DNA of 44,923 nt from Treponema sp. (lineage in GTDB: Bacteria; Spirochaetota; Spirochaetia; Treponematales; Breznakiellaceae), in assembly GCA_009788065.1 (NCBI GenBank), contig WQSF01000004.1:23465-68387 (forward strand), read 5' to 3'. Shown piece by piece: positions 8,101 to 17,400 of the stretch. Positions within the stretch are counted from its first letter, which is position 1. Every line of letters starts with the position of its first letter. Both the position numbers and the translations under genes were made by a program. Below the pieces are notes generated by a model. The model searched no databases. It worked only from the letters and a program-made list of their open reading frames with translations, and had not been told where the DNA came from.

Positions 8101-9573
8101 ATGCAGAACGAAAACGCCGTGTATCAAAAAGTTGTAGAGTCTCTTAAACGCCGAAAAAGCAGTACTGTAGCGGATATCGCGGCGGCGACGGCGCTTCCTC
8201 TTTCTGCGGTCAGCGAACTTTTGCCTAAGGCGGCGGACGAATATTCAGGGCATTTGCGCGTAACTGAATCAGGTGAAATTCTTTATTATTTTCCCAACGT
8301 TTTTTCGAGCCGTTACAGAAGTTTTAGCGCAAAAATAAAAAAACTGGTTTCAAGGTTTACAGTATTTTTTAAGAAGGCGTTGGTTCTGTTATTTAAAATT
8401 TGGATAATGGTTATGCTCATCGGGTATTTTATTTTGTTTCTGCTAATCGCTCTTGCGAGCGTCTTTTTGTCGGTCGCCGCAAGATTAAACAACAACGGAT
8501 CTGGTACAGGAGGCTCAAACAGTGAAGGAAGTTCGTTCAGTTTCGGATTATTTGACATTTTGTTCAGGATTTGGTTTTATTCAGAAATAACAAAACCATT
8601 CAATAATTACGAAGATAGATATGATAAAGTGCCCCAAAAGCAGAAAAATCCAATGCACAAAGCCATTTTCTCATTTATTTTTGGAGAGGAGGATCCTAAT
8701 ATAAATTGGGATGATCAAAAAAATAAAGCTGTTATTTCTTATATTCAATCAAATAAGGGTGTTATATCGCTCGTTGAATATATGACATTCAGCGGTCTTA
8801 ACAGTCTTGAAGCGCAAAAAGAGATTCTTTCATTTTGTTCTAAATTTGAAGGAAGTCCCGAACTTACGCAGGATGCTACAATTGTTTACAGGTTTGATAA
8901 ACTTTTATTGCGCTCGGATAATAATAATTTTAATGAATTATTACCGCCAATAAAAAGACTTAAAATATTTTCTGTTAATTCAAAAACAAAAAATATTGTT
9001 TTTACGTTAATAAACACGTTTAATCTTATTTTTGGCGGTTATTTTTTTTATCAATCTTTCGCGGCAGGGCAGTTGTTATCCGAAGAAAGTTATCGCTCTG
9101 CATCGAATATTTACGCCTATGTTCATTTATTACTGGGTTTGATTATGCCTGACCCGCATAATTTAATTAGAATTGTTTTAGGGCTGGTTCCGCTGTTATT
9201 CTCGTTTTTTTTCTGGATTATTCCGCTAATAAGATTTTTTAAGGAAAAGAAAGAGAATGAAAATAATAAATTACAAAATTTTAAAATATTTGGTTTTAAT
9301 AAAATCTGGTCATTACTTAAGAATATTGATAAATTTATTTTCAGAACTCCGGTTAACGAATGTAAGGTACGAGATTTTAACGAGGCGGCGCAAATTGTAA
9401 TTAATGATATCGGCGTAATTTCTATGCCTGAAATAGAAATTAATGAAGAAGGAAGAGAAATTTATTCATTCAACGAACTGGAAAAAGAAAAACAGGCTTT
9501 AATTAATTACAGGTTATCGATAGATACAAATAAAACAAAGATCGGAAATACAGTATTTGACAGCAGCGACTGA
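8101..9573 (+). CDS. Membrane protein with winged-helix-like N-terminus
   Basis: ATG 8101 is preferred over ATG 8074 because AGGA at 8091-8094 is 6 nt upstream, giving 490 residues. Residues 1-60 look like a small helical/winged-helix module (a 'VADIAAATALPLSAVSELL' helix pair, then a beta hairpin ending ILYYFP). Basic residues and a long hydrophobic segment follow (about 90-125), then a Gly/Ser-rich loop. Next is a second soluble part beginning 'AIFSFIFGEEDPN' that again ends in a 'IVYRF' hairpin, so it may be a second winged-helix copy. Two more hydrophobic segments lie near 300-325 and 360-390. I recall similar uncharacterised proteins in cyanobacteria with an 'FSFLFGDGDPN'-like motif. Function unknown. 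The stop codon is one base from the 3' end of the opposing tRNA-Arg. Confidence 0.8.
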   Translation: MQNENAVYQKVVESLKRRKSSTVADIAAATALPLSAVSELLPKAADEYSGHLRVTESGEILYYFPNVFSSRYRSFSAKIKKLVSRFTVFFKKALVLLFKIWIMVMLIGYFILFLLIALASVFLSVAARLNNNGSGTGGSNSEGSSFSFGLFDILFRIWFYSEITKPFNNYEDRYDKVPQKQKNPMHKAIFSFIFGEEDPNINWDDQKNKAVISYIQSNKGVISLVEYMTFSGLNSLEAQKEILSFCSKFEGSPELTQDATIVYRFDKLLLRSDNNNFNELLPPIKRLKIFSVNSKTKNIVFTLINTFNLIFGGYFFYQSFAAGQLLSEESYRSASNIYAYVHLLLGLIMPDPHNLIRIVLGLVPLLFSFFFWIIPLIRFFKEKKENENNKLQNFKIFGFNKIWSLLKNIDKFIFRTPVNECKVRDFNEAAQIVINDIGVISMPEIEINEEGREIYSFNELEKEKQALINYRLSIDTNKTKIGNTVFDSSD

Positions 9574-9574
9574 T

Positions 9575-9648
<74 letters not shown>

Positions 9649-9688
9649 TTTAATAACAATCTAGCCCAATTCCATAATGAGCGCAAGC

Positions 9689-12490
9689 CTACCTTAACAG
9701 CGATGAATTATCATTTCTATTAAAACGAAGAGCTATATCATTGGGGCTTTCCAAAGCGACGTTTCTTATCGATCTGTTTGCGCCCATTTCAAGAAGGACA
9801 GAAACTAAATTCGGAGTTCCGTATCTTGCGGCAAGATGTAAAATTGTGTTTCCCGAACTGTCTCTGGAATTTATCGCCCTTCCCGAGAAGAGCGCTCTTA
9901 TGCAATCTTCACCCTTTGTGAAAGCGATTTCGGCAGGGCTTTTATTATCAACAGCAGTCTGGAAAGGATCCGCTCCTGCCTCTGCGATTATTTTAGCAGA
10001 TTCAAACATATCCATGTCAACCGCAAGGCGTAATGGAGTTTTACCGTTACTGTCAACAGTGTTTATTCTGCCGCCCTGATTTACGATAGTTCTTATTATT
10101 ACGTTATCGGCTCTTTCAAGGAGAGCCACATGCAAAGCGGAATTTCCGAAATCATCCGGGATATTAATTCTGTTATCTTCAAGAAGCGTAGAAACCATTC
10201 TTGTCGATATGCTCAATGACACCTGAAAAGGAGTTCTGTTTCTTGTGTTACGCGCATGAATGGATACTCCTGTTTTTAACAGCATATTCACAAGATCCAT
10301 ACGTTCCATTCCGACCGCGATATGAAGGGGAGTGTCTCCCCTTGTATTTCTGGTGGATGTATCAGCTTTATTCTGCGTCAATTTTTCGATAGAAGGAATT
10401 AAGCCGCCCCTTACAGCTTCCATTAACGGAGTGTTGCCGTCCATGTTTCTTACTTCAAGATTTGCTTTCTGCCTGATTAAAAGTGTTTCAATCTCTGACA
10501 TTCCGAGTATTACTGCGTCATGAAGCGCGGTATTTCCGTTAAGTGAATGTCCGTTAATGTCGATACCGGCTGAGAGCAGGAATGTGGCGGATATAATCGC
10601 GTTCCAGCGGACAGAAGCATGAAGAACAGAATTGCCCTGAGTGTCTCGCGTATTCAAATTTGCGTTATTATCAATAAAGACTCTTATTGTAGAGGGGCTG
10701 TCGCTTTTTATCGCGTAGAATAGAGGCGTTTGTCCTGTTGCGTTAGGTGTATCGACAGGTATACCGCTTCTGATTATCAAAGAAATCGCGTTGTTAAATC
10801 CCCATTCCGCTGCGTAATGCAGCATTGTATTACCAAGACCGTCTCTCGCCTGAATGGTGGTTGAGTTTACCATCCATTCACGCATCCCGTTGATGCCGCC
10901 GAGAGCAAGATAAAGAGGACTTTGACCCGCCGCATTCAACGCAAAAATATTTGCGTTACGCGAAACAAGGAACTCTCCGCTTTCTCTTTGATTTAACCTG
11001 ACAGCTATATGGAGAGCCGTCTCTCCATCTCTGTTTCTGGCATCGACAAGAGCGCGCTGCTCAAGAATTTTCGCGATTTGTTCTGAATTTGCCCTGTTTC
11101 TTACCGCGGAGTGAAGCATTGTATTTCCGGAGCTGTCTCTCTGGATAACAGTTTCTGGAGTTATTAAAAGATTAAATGTTCCGTCATTCGCTTTTGCGGA
11201 AATATCAAAAGGAGTTGTGCCTGAATTGTCGTCAGCGAATATTTCTGAGCCGTTCGCCAATAAGATGGGAATAAGGGCTGTGCGGTGATCCTGCACGGCA
11301 AGATACAAAGGAGTTTTACCGTTTATATTTCTGATATGAACATCAGCTCCGCCTTTTAATAACGCCCTAACGCCGTCTTCTGAACGGTTTAAAGTAATAG
11401 CGATATGAAGCGGAGTGTCGCCGTGATCGTCACGAAGATTCGGATCGGCGCCTCTTGCAAGAAGCATTGTCGCGACATCGTTATAAACATTGGGCGGAAT
11501 TCCTGTATGAAGCGGCGTATTGCCTCTTGCGTCTTTCGCGTTTACATCAGCGCTGTTATCAAGAAGCATTGTAATAATATCGATATTTCCGATTCTTACG
11601 GCTTCATGCAGAGCTGTAGCGCCTGAAGTGCTTTTTACATTAAGGTTGACCTTTTTTTCGAGAAGGAAAATTATTAAACCTGTATAATTGTCTATTACCG
11701 CGTAATGAATTGGAGTGATGCCTTCGTTTCTGCGGATGTTATAATTCGCGCTTCGCACCGCAGGACCGAAATAATTAAAAATCGGGTTTTCGGAAACGCC
11801 TCCTAAAAGGATAAGTTGTTCTGCAATCGCAAAATGATTTCTGGAATTTGTTCTTTCAAAAGCGTAATCAAGAGCAGTCTTGTCGTCATTATCTTTTTTA
11901 TTAATTAATGCAGGGTTAGTTGAAATTATGGAAAGCGCTTCAGACACTGCGGTTTGATTTCCTGAAATAGCCGCCATATGAAGAACTGTTTTTCCGCTGT
12001 TATCCGAGGAATCAATAGAATTGGGCGTAAGTATCGATCTAAAAAGAGATGAGCCTCTGGCAAGGGATAAAACCGCCGCTGTTGAATTATCATAAGCCGG
12101 TATCTGCTGATGAATATTCGCGCCGCCTGCGGTCAGCACTTGAGCGACTGTGGGATCTCCGTTTTCAATACAAATTCCTAAAGGGCTCTGCCCCTCATTG
12201 TCAAATACATTGGGATTGGCGCCTAAGGCTAAGAAAAAAGACGCAAGCTGCGCGTCTCTTCGTTCAGCGGCATAATGTAAAGGCGTTTTTCCGTCAGGAT
12301 CGACAGCGTTAACATCAATTTCACCCATGAAATAACTTCTCGCCGAGTTATCACCCGAGGACAATAACTTGAAAACAAGAGCTAATGTATCGACAGGCTC
12401 CTCTTCGGGAGTGCTTTTACAGTCTGCGGCAAGCAGAGCAATTGCCATTAAAATGATCAACGGCGCGCTAAAAAAAGATACCTTTTTCAT
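9689..12490 (-). CDS. Giant exported ankyrin-repeat protein (933 aa)
   Basis: The N-terminus MKKVSFFSAP plus a hydrophobic core and '..LLAADC' suggests export, possibly as a lipoprotein with Cys24. Asp at -1 makes the lipobox poor, so signal peptidase I cleavage is also possible. The rest is about 25 ankyrin units of 33 residues. Each carries a 'xGxTPLHxA' turn (for example DGKTPLHYAAERRD and RGDTPLHIAVGMER), with few non-repeat residues. Many units are preceded by RD or RN and alternate in type (GNTMLH then GETALH/GQTPL), hinting at a 66-residue duplication unit. Ankyrin stacks bind proteins. The predicted site here is the periplasm or membrane surface, not the cytoplasm. There is no clear Shine-Dalgarno sequence. 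The partner is unknown. Confidence 0.93.
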   Translation of the reverse strand: MKKVSFFSAPLIILMAIALLAADCKSTPEEEPVDTLALVFKLLSSGDNSARSYFMGEIDVNAVDPDGKTPLHYAAERRDAQLASFFLALGANPNVFDNEGQSPLGICIENGDPTVAQVLTAGGANIHQQIPAYDNSTAAVLSLARGSSLFRSILTPNSIDSSDNSGKTVLHMAAISGNQTAVSEALSIISTNPALINKKDNDDKTALDYAFERTNSRNHFAIAEQLILLGGVSENPIFNYFGPAVRSANYNIRRNEGITPIHYAVIDNYTGLIIFLLEKKVNLNVKSTSGATALHEAVRIGNIDIITMLLDNSADVNAKDARGNTPLHTGIPPNVYNDVATMLLARGADPNLRDDHGDTPLHIAITLNRSEDGVRALLKGGADVHIRNINGKTPLYLAVQDHRTALIPILLANGSEIFADDNSGTTPFDISAKANDGTFNLLITPETVIQRDSSGNTMLHSAVRNRANSEQIAKILEQRALVDARNRDGETALHIAVRLNQRESGEFLVSRNANIFALNAAGQSPLYLALGGINGMREWMVNSTTIQARDGLGNTMLHYAAEWGFNNAISLIIRSGIPVDTPNATGQTPLFYAIKSDSPSTIRVFIDNNANLNTRDTQGNSVLHASVRWNAIISATFLLSAGIDINGHSLNGNTALHDAVILGMSEIETLLIRQKANLEVRNMDGNTPLMEAVRGGLIPSIEKLTQNKADTSTRNTRGDTPLHIAVGMERMDLVNMLLKTGVSIHARNTRNRTPFQVSLSISTRMVSTLLEDNRINIPDDFGNSALHVALLERADNVIIRTIVNQGGRINTVDSNGKTPLRLAVDMDMFESAKIIAEAGADPFQTAVDNKSPAEIAFTKGEDCIRALFSGRAINSRDSSGNTILHLAARYGTPNLVSVLLEMGANRSIRNVALESPNDIALRFNRNDNSSLLR

Positions 12491-12536
12491 ACTTTAATCA
12501 TCGGCAAAGCGAAATTGAGAGTTTATAGAAGAAATA

Positions 12537-12566
12537 TGCGGTTTAGAAGGTCTGAACTCTCCAACC
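12537..12566 (-). pseudogene. Possible fossil of a tRNA-Leu 3' end
   Basis: Aligned without gaps, this segment matches 20/30 bases of the 3' end of the adjacent tRNA-Leu. It keeps the GTTCAGACC T-loop shape, an acceptor-like AAACCGC and the terminal A. The T-stem is broken and there is no 5' half. It may be a decayed tandem copy or an integration scar; chance similarity is not excluded. Confidence 0.4.
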
Positions 12567-12575
12567 TTACATTTT

Positions 12576-12657
12576 TGCGGCCTAGAAGACTTGAACTTCC
12601 ATGCCTCTCGGCACTAGCACCTCAAGCTAGCGTGTCTACCAGTTCCACCAAGGCCGC
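12576..12657 (-). tRNA. tRNA-Leu (anticodon GAG)
   Basis: On the minus strand, acceptor arms GCGGCCT/AGGCCGC pair fully. The anticodon stem is CTAGC/GCTAG with loop TTGAGGT (anticodon GAG). A long variable arm TGCC-GAGA-GGCA marks a class II tRNA, and the T-loop is TTCAAGT. Discriminator A; CCA is not encoded. It is 82 nt long. Confidence 0.96.
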
Positions 12658-12712
12658 AGGACATCATCTTTTTACCAAAATGGGACGATTTTGTCAACCC
12701 TGTTACATGTAA

Positions 12713-12741
12713 TAGACAGATATGTATATAAATACTAATAT
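12713..12741 (+). promoter_or_regulatory. purH promoter, predicted leaderless
   Basis: TAGACA (12713-12718), 17-nt spacer, TAATAT (12736-12741). The purH ATG begins only 6 nt after the -10, so the expected transcription start is the A of the start codon. No Shine-Dalgarno sequence precedes the ATG. Confidence 0.7.
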
Positions 12742-12747
12742 ATTCCT

Positions 12748-14403
12748 ATGAAAAAACGAGCATTAATAAGCGTATTTTATAAAGACGGAATCCTTGAATT
12801 GGCTTCTTTTTTAAACGGTCTTGGATGGGATATTATATCGACAGGCGGCACCGGAAAATATCTAAAGGATAATAATATACCTGTTATCGATATTTCGACA
12901 GTTACCGGCTTCCCTGAGTGTCTGGACGGGCGTGTCAAAACTCTTCACCCCGGTGTTCATGCCGGTATTCTTGCGCGGCGCGACCTTCCAAGCCACATGG
13001 ATACCCTTAAAACCCATAACCTTTCAACCATCGATTTGGTGTGCGTCAATCTGTATCCCTTCTTTGAGAAGGTTAAAGACGCTTACAGCGGAGCGCTTTC
13101 ACAGGAAGAAACCGTAGAATTTATCGATATCGGCGGGCCCGGTATGCTGCGTTCCGCCGCGAAAAACCACCGCGATGTAATTGTTTTAACAGAGCCTGAG
13201 GATTATCCGATAACAATGGACTATCTTAAAAAAGGAGAGGTTCCGCTTGAGTTTAAAAAAAGGCTTGCGGGGAAAATTTTTAATCTTACATCCGCGTATG
13301 ACGCGGCGATTTCCCGGTATCTTCTCGACGAAGAATATCCGAGGTATCTTTCCCTTTCGCTAAAAATCGGACAGGATCTGCGTTACGGTGAAAATTCCCA
13401 CCAGAGCGGAGCGCTTTACCTGAATGCCGATTCAGACGGCGTGCTTGGCAGTATGGAGCAGTTAAACGGCAAGGAATTGGGCTATAACAATATTAGAGAC
13501 CTTGATTTGGCATGGAAAGCGGTTTGCGCGTTCGGGCTTTCCGCGGACGGAACCGAGCCTGCGGGAGAAGCCGACGTTAGAAAATTTGTTCCCGACGCGG
13601 CTGGATCATGCGAAGGCAAGGTTTGCTGCGTCGCGATAAAACACAACACTCCCTGCGGAATCGCCGTTGCGAGGAATCTTCTTGAAGCCTACGACAAAGT
13701 GTTTCAATGCGATCCGGTTTCGATTTTCGGAGGCATAATTGCGTGTAACGTAAAGATTGACGGTCCTGTCGCTTTAAGGTTTGCCGAGCTGTTTCTGGAA
13801 ATTATTGTCGCTCCTGATTTTACAAATGACGCGCTTGAAATATTAAAAAAGAAAAAAAATCTTAGAATAATAAAACTTTTAAAAGCGCCCAAGGATGTTC
13901 ATGAATATATTTCCGTTGACGGCGGCATTTTAGTCCAGCAGACAGACCGCGTTTTCCTAGAAAAATGGGATGTTGTTACAAAAACAGCGCCGGATAAGCG
14001 TGATATTGCCGACATGATTTTCGGGATGAGAGCCGTAACGTTTGTAAAATCAAACGCAATTATGATTGTTAAAGAACTTTCGGCGACAGGTATCGGAGGA
14101 GGGCAGGTAAACAGAATCTGGCCCGCAAAGCAGGCGCTTGAAAGAAGCGCTAAAGCGCTTGACAGCGCGTCCGAAGAATCCGCAGATACGGGCGGAAGTC
14201 CGTGGAAGGACAATCATCAAGCGAGAGTGCTGGCTTCAGACGCTTTTATTCCGTTTGCAGATGTAGTTGAAGCGGCTCACACCATGGGGATTAAAGCGAT
14301 AATACAGCCGGGAGGATCGTTAAACGACAAACTTTCAATCGAAGCATGCGATAAATACGGTATAGCGATGGTTTTCACCGGTACAAGACATTTTAAACAT
14401 TAA
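12748..14403 (+). CDS. purH: Bifunctional AICAR transformylase / IMP cyclohydrolase
   Basis: This enzyme catalyses the last two steps of de novo IMP synthesis: formylation of AICAR and ring closure. The N-terminal cyclohydrolase (MGS-like) domain shows STGGT and GRVKTLHPGVHAGILARRD. The transformylase domain starts near LRYGENSHQ (family usually LRYGENPHQ), has the catalytic Lys298-His299 in KHNTPCG, and ends with IQPGGSLNDK and the usual FTGTRHFKH. At 551 aa it is longer than the common ~515. Part of the extra length is a segment near residues 270-290 (EPAGEADVRKFVPDAAGSCEG). Its stop codon overlaps that of convergent purL. The start codon has no ribosome site and follows a promoter directly, as described for the promoter. 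Confidence 0.97.
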   Translation: MKKRALISVFYKDGILELASFLNGLGWDIISTGGTGKYLKDNNIPVIDISTVTGFPECLDGRVKTLHPGVHAGILARRDLPSHMDTLKTHNLSTIDLVCVNLYPFFEKVKDAYSGALSQEETVEFIDIGGPGMLRSAAKNHRDVIVLTEPEDYPITMDYLKKGEVPLEFKKRLAGKIFNLTSAYDAAISRYLLDEEYPRYLSLSLKIGQDLRYGENSHQSGALYLNADSDGVLGSMEQLNGKELGYNNIRDLDLAWKAVCAFGLSADGTEPAGEADVRKFVPDAAGSCEGKVCCVAIKHNTPCGIAVARNLLEAYDKVFQCDPVSIFGGIIACNVKIDGPVALRFAELFLEIIVAPDFTNDALEILKKKKNLRIIKLLKAPKDVHEYISVDGGILVQQTDRVFLEKWDVVTKTAPDKRDIADMIFGMRAVTFVKSNAIMIVKELSATGIGGGQVNRIWPAKQALERSAKALDSASEESADTGGSPWKDNHQARVLASDAFIPFADVVEAAHTMGIKAIIQPGGSLNDKLSIEACDKYGIAMVFTGTRHFKH

Positions 14404-17400
14404 GAGTAATATTTTACCGCGCCTGCAAAGATGTCCATTTTGCGGATTCCTGGGATGTTGATATAGAGTCCGTCGTCAAAACGTTCGTTATGCGCCATTC
14501 TGCCGAAAACCCTTCCGTCTTGCGATGTTATTCCTTCTATCGAGAAATTTGAATTATTAGGATTAAAATTAATGTCCTGCGACGCGTTGCCGTTAAAATC
14601 AGCGTACTGTGTGGCTATCTGGCCGTCACGCGCAAGAGAGCGGATCAAAGATTCCTCCGCGACAAATCTTCCTTCGCCGTGAGAGATCGGTACAATATAA
14701 TTTTCGCCAAGTTCAAGATGCGAAAGCCACGGCGATTTATTGGAAACAACTTTTGTGTTAACAAGCACGGACTGGTGTCTTGCGATTGTGTTAAATGTTA
14801 AAGTTGGAGATTTATCTGTCATACTGCGGATATCACCGTAGGGGACAAGACCAAGTTTAATTAGCGCCTGAAAACCGTTACAGATACCGCAGATAAGCCC
14901 GTCTCTTTTATATAAAAGTTCTGTTACAGCGTCGGTTATCGAAGGATTACGGAAAAAAGCCGTAATAAATTTACCTGATCCGTCAGGCTCGTCTCCTCCT
15001 GAGAAACCGCCTGGTATAAAAATTATATTGGATTTTCTGACGGCTTTTTCAAAACTTTTTACGCTCCATGCAATATCGGCGGAACATAAATTGCGTATAA
15101 CAAATATTTCCGCACTTCCACCCGCTTTTTCGATTGCCTTTGCGCTGTCGTACTCCGAGTTGGTGCCAGGAAAAACAGGAATTATAAATCTGGGGCTTTT
15201 AAATCTTTCTTTAGATTTTATCGTAACGCCCTTGTCGTAAAAAAAGTTTTCTGTTTTTCCTTCCTGAGATGAAAGATACGGATAAACTGGCTCAAGCGTA
15301 TTTTCCCATGCATGCTGTAATTTATCCAGTGAAACCTCAAAATCTGGCGTTTTTAACGTATAATCATCAGTTATTCTGCCTAAAAGCTTAATATTTTCCT
15401 TGTCCATTATTATCGCGCTTTCGTGTATTTCAAGAATAAAACCTCCGAAACCGCCGCCTGCTTGAAGATGTTCTTTGGAATTAAATCCAAGCCTGTTGCC
15501 CATGCACATTTTAATAACGGCTTCAGCGCTTCCGCCGGGACCTATAGCCCATGCGGAAAGAACAAGTTTTTCCTTAAATAAATCTTCGATAGTATTAAAA
15601 AATCTGCGTAACGCGTCAAAATCGCATTTCTCGTAAACAGAAAAAGACGGCAGGAAATGATACACATAACTTCCCGGTTTTTTAAATTCGCCTGTAATTA
15701 TATTTTCCAGTTTTTCATCGCAGACGGCAAAGGAAACAAGAGTCGGAGGAACATCAATATTTATTTCATCGTTAACTGAATAGCTTCCCGACATCGAATC
15801 CTTTCCGCCGATCGCCGCTGTTTGTAAACCAATCTGCGCGTCTAAAGCCCCAAGAAGCGCGGCGGCAGGTTTTCCCCATCTGTAAGGATCATCGCGAAGT
15901 CTTTCAAAATATTCCTGAAATGTCAGATAACATTTGCTTCTTTTGCCGCCTGATGCAATTATTTTCGCTATTGAATGAACTACAGCGAAAATCGCGCCGT
16001 GATACGGGCTTACAGAAGAAATAAACGGATCAAATCCCCATGACATTAAAGAGCAGGTATTGGTTTCTCCTTTTAAAACAGGAATTTTTGCCGCCATAAC
16101 CTGAGAAGGCGTTCTGTTATATTTTCCGCCGAAAGGAGCGACAACAGTAGCGGCTCCGATACAGGAATCAAATCTGTCAACAAGTCCTTTTTGAGAGCAG
16201 ATATTTAAGCCGCTTATATAATCGGTTAATTCTTTAATATTTGACAATGTTTTTGTATGAAGCGCGGAACCGGGAGCAGGGAGCGGCGAAGAGGAGATTT
16301 TAGCCGCCGCCTGTTTTTTAGCGCCATTTGAATTTAAAAAATCCCGGGAAAGATTTACGATATTTCCACCGTTCCACTGCATTACAAGACGCGGCTCCTG
16401 CGTTACTTCGGCGATAATTACAGCTTCAAGATTCTCATTAGCCGCAAGAGAAATAAAATTGGCGGCGTCTTTTTTCGCCACAACAACAGACATTCGTTCC
16501 TGGCTTTCGCTTATAGCAAGTTCGGTGCCGTCCAAACCTTCGTATTTTTTAAAAATTCTATTCAAGTCGATGCAAAGTCCGTCCGCAAGTTCGCCTACAG
16601 AAACGCTTACGCCTCCTGCGCCGAAATCATTACAGCGTTTAATTAAACGAGTCGCCTTTGGATCGCGAAAAAGTCGCTGGAGTTTTCGCTCTTCAGGAGC
16701 GTTTCCTTTCTGAACATCCGCCGCGCAAATTTCCAAAGAAGCCTGTGTATGGGATTTAGATGAACCTGTCGCGCCTCCGATACCGTCGCGGCCGGTTCTG
16801 CCGCCCAAAAGAATAACAACATCGCCTGCGGCAGGTCTTTCGCGGATTATATTTTCAACAGGAGCCGCGCCTATAACAGCGCCGATTTCCATGCGTTTTG
16901 CGGCATAACCGCTGTGATAAATCTCATGAACGTGCCCTGTCGCAAGTCCTATTTGATTTCCGTACGAACTGTAACCAGCCGCGGCGGTTTTGCATATTTT
17001 TCTTTGTGGAAGTTTTCCGGGAAGCGTATTCTTTGCGCTTTGCAAAGGATCACCCGCTCCTGTTACGCGCATTGCCTGATATACAAATGAACGCCCGGAA
17101 AGCGGATCGCGGATAGCGCCTCCAAGACAGGTCGCGGCTCCGCCGAAAGGTTCTATCTCTGTCGGATGATTATGGGTTTCGTTTTTAAACATTAAAAGCC
17201 AGTCTTTGTCTTCGCCGTCAATGTCAACTTTAATTTTAACCGAACACGCGTTGATTTCTTCCGACTCGTCCAGATTGTCAAGTAATCCGTTTTGCTTTAA
17301 CGCCTTTGCGCCGATTGTAGCCATATCCATCAGAGTGACAGGCTTATCGCCGCGTCCAAGCGATTCGCGCAGCAAAAGATAATTTTTATAACTTTCGCTG

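Noticed and set aside
9001-9060. Phase-variation tract (runs of T)
   Set aside because: The runs are short and lie inside an intact frame with normal AT-rich codons.
12515-12712. Plus-strand ORF of 65 aa
   Set aside because: It runs over the tRNA-Leu gene in antisense and has no support.
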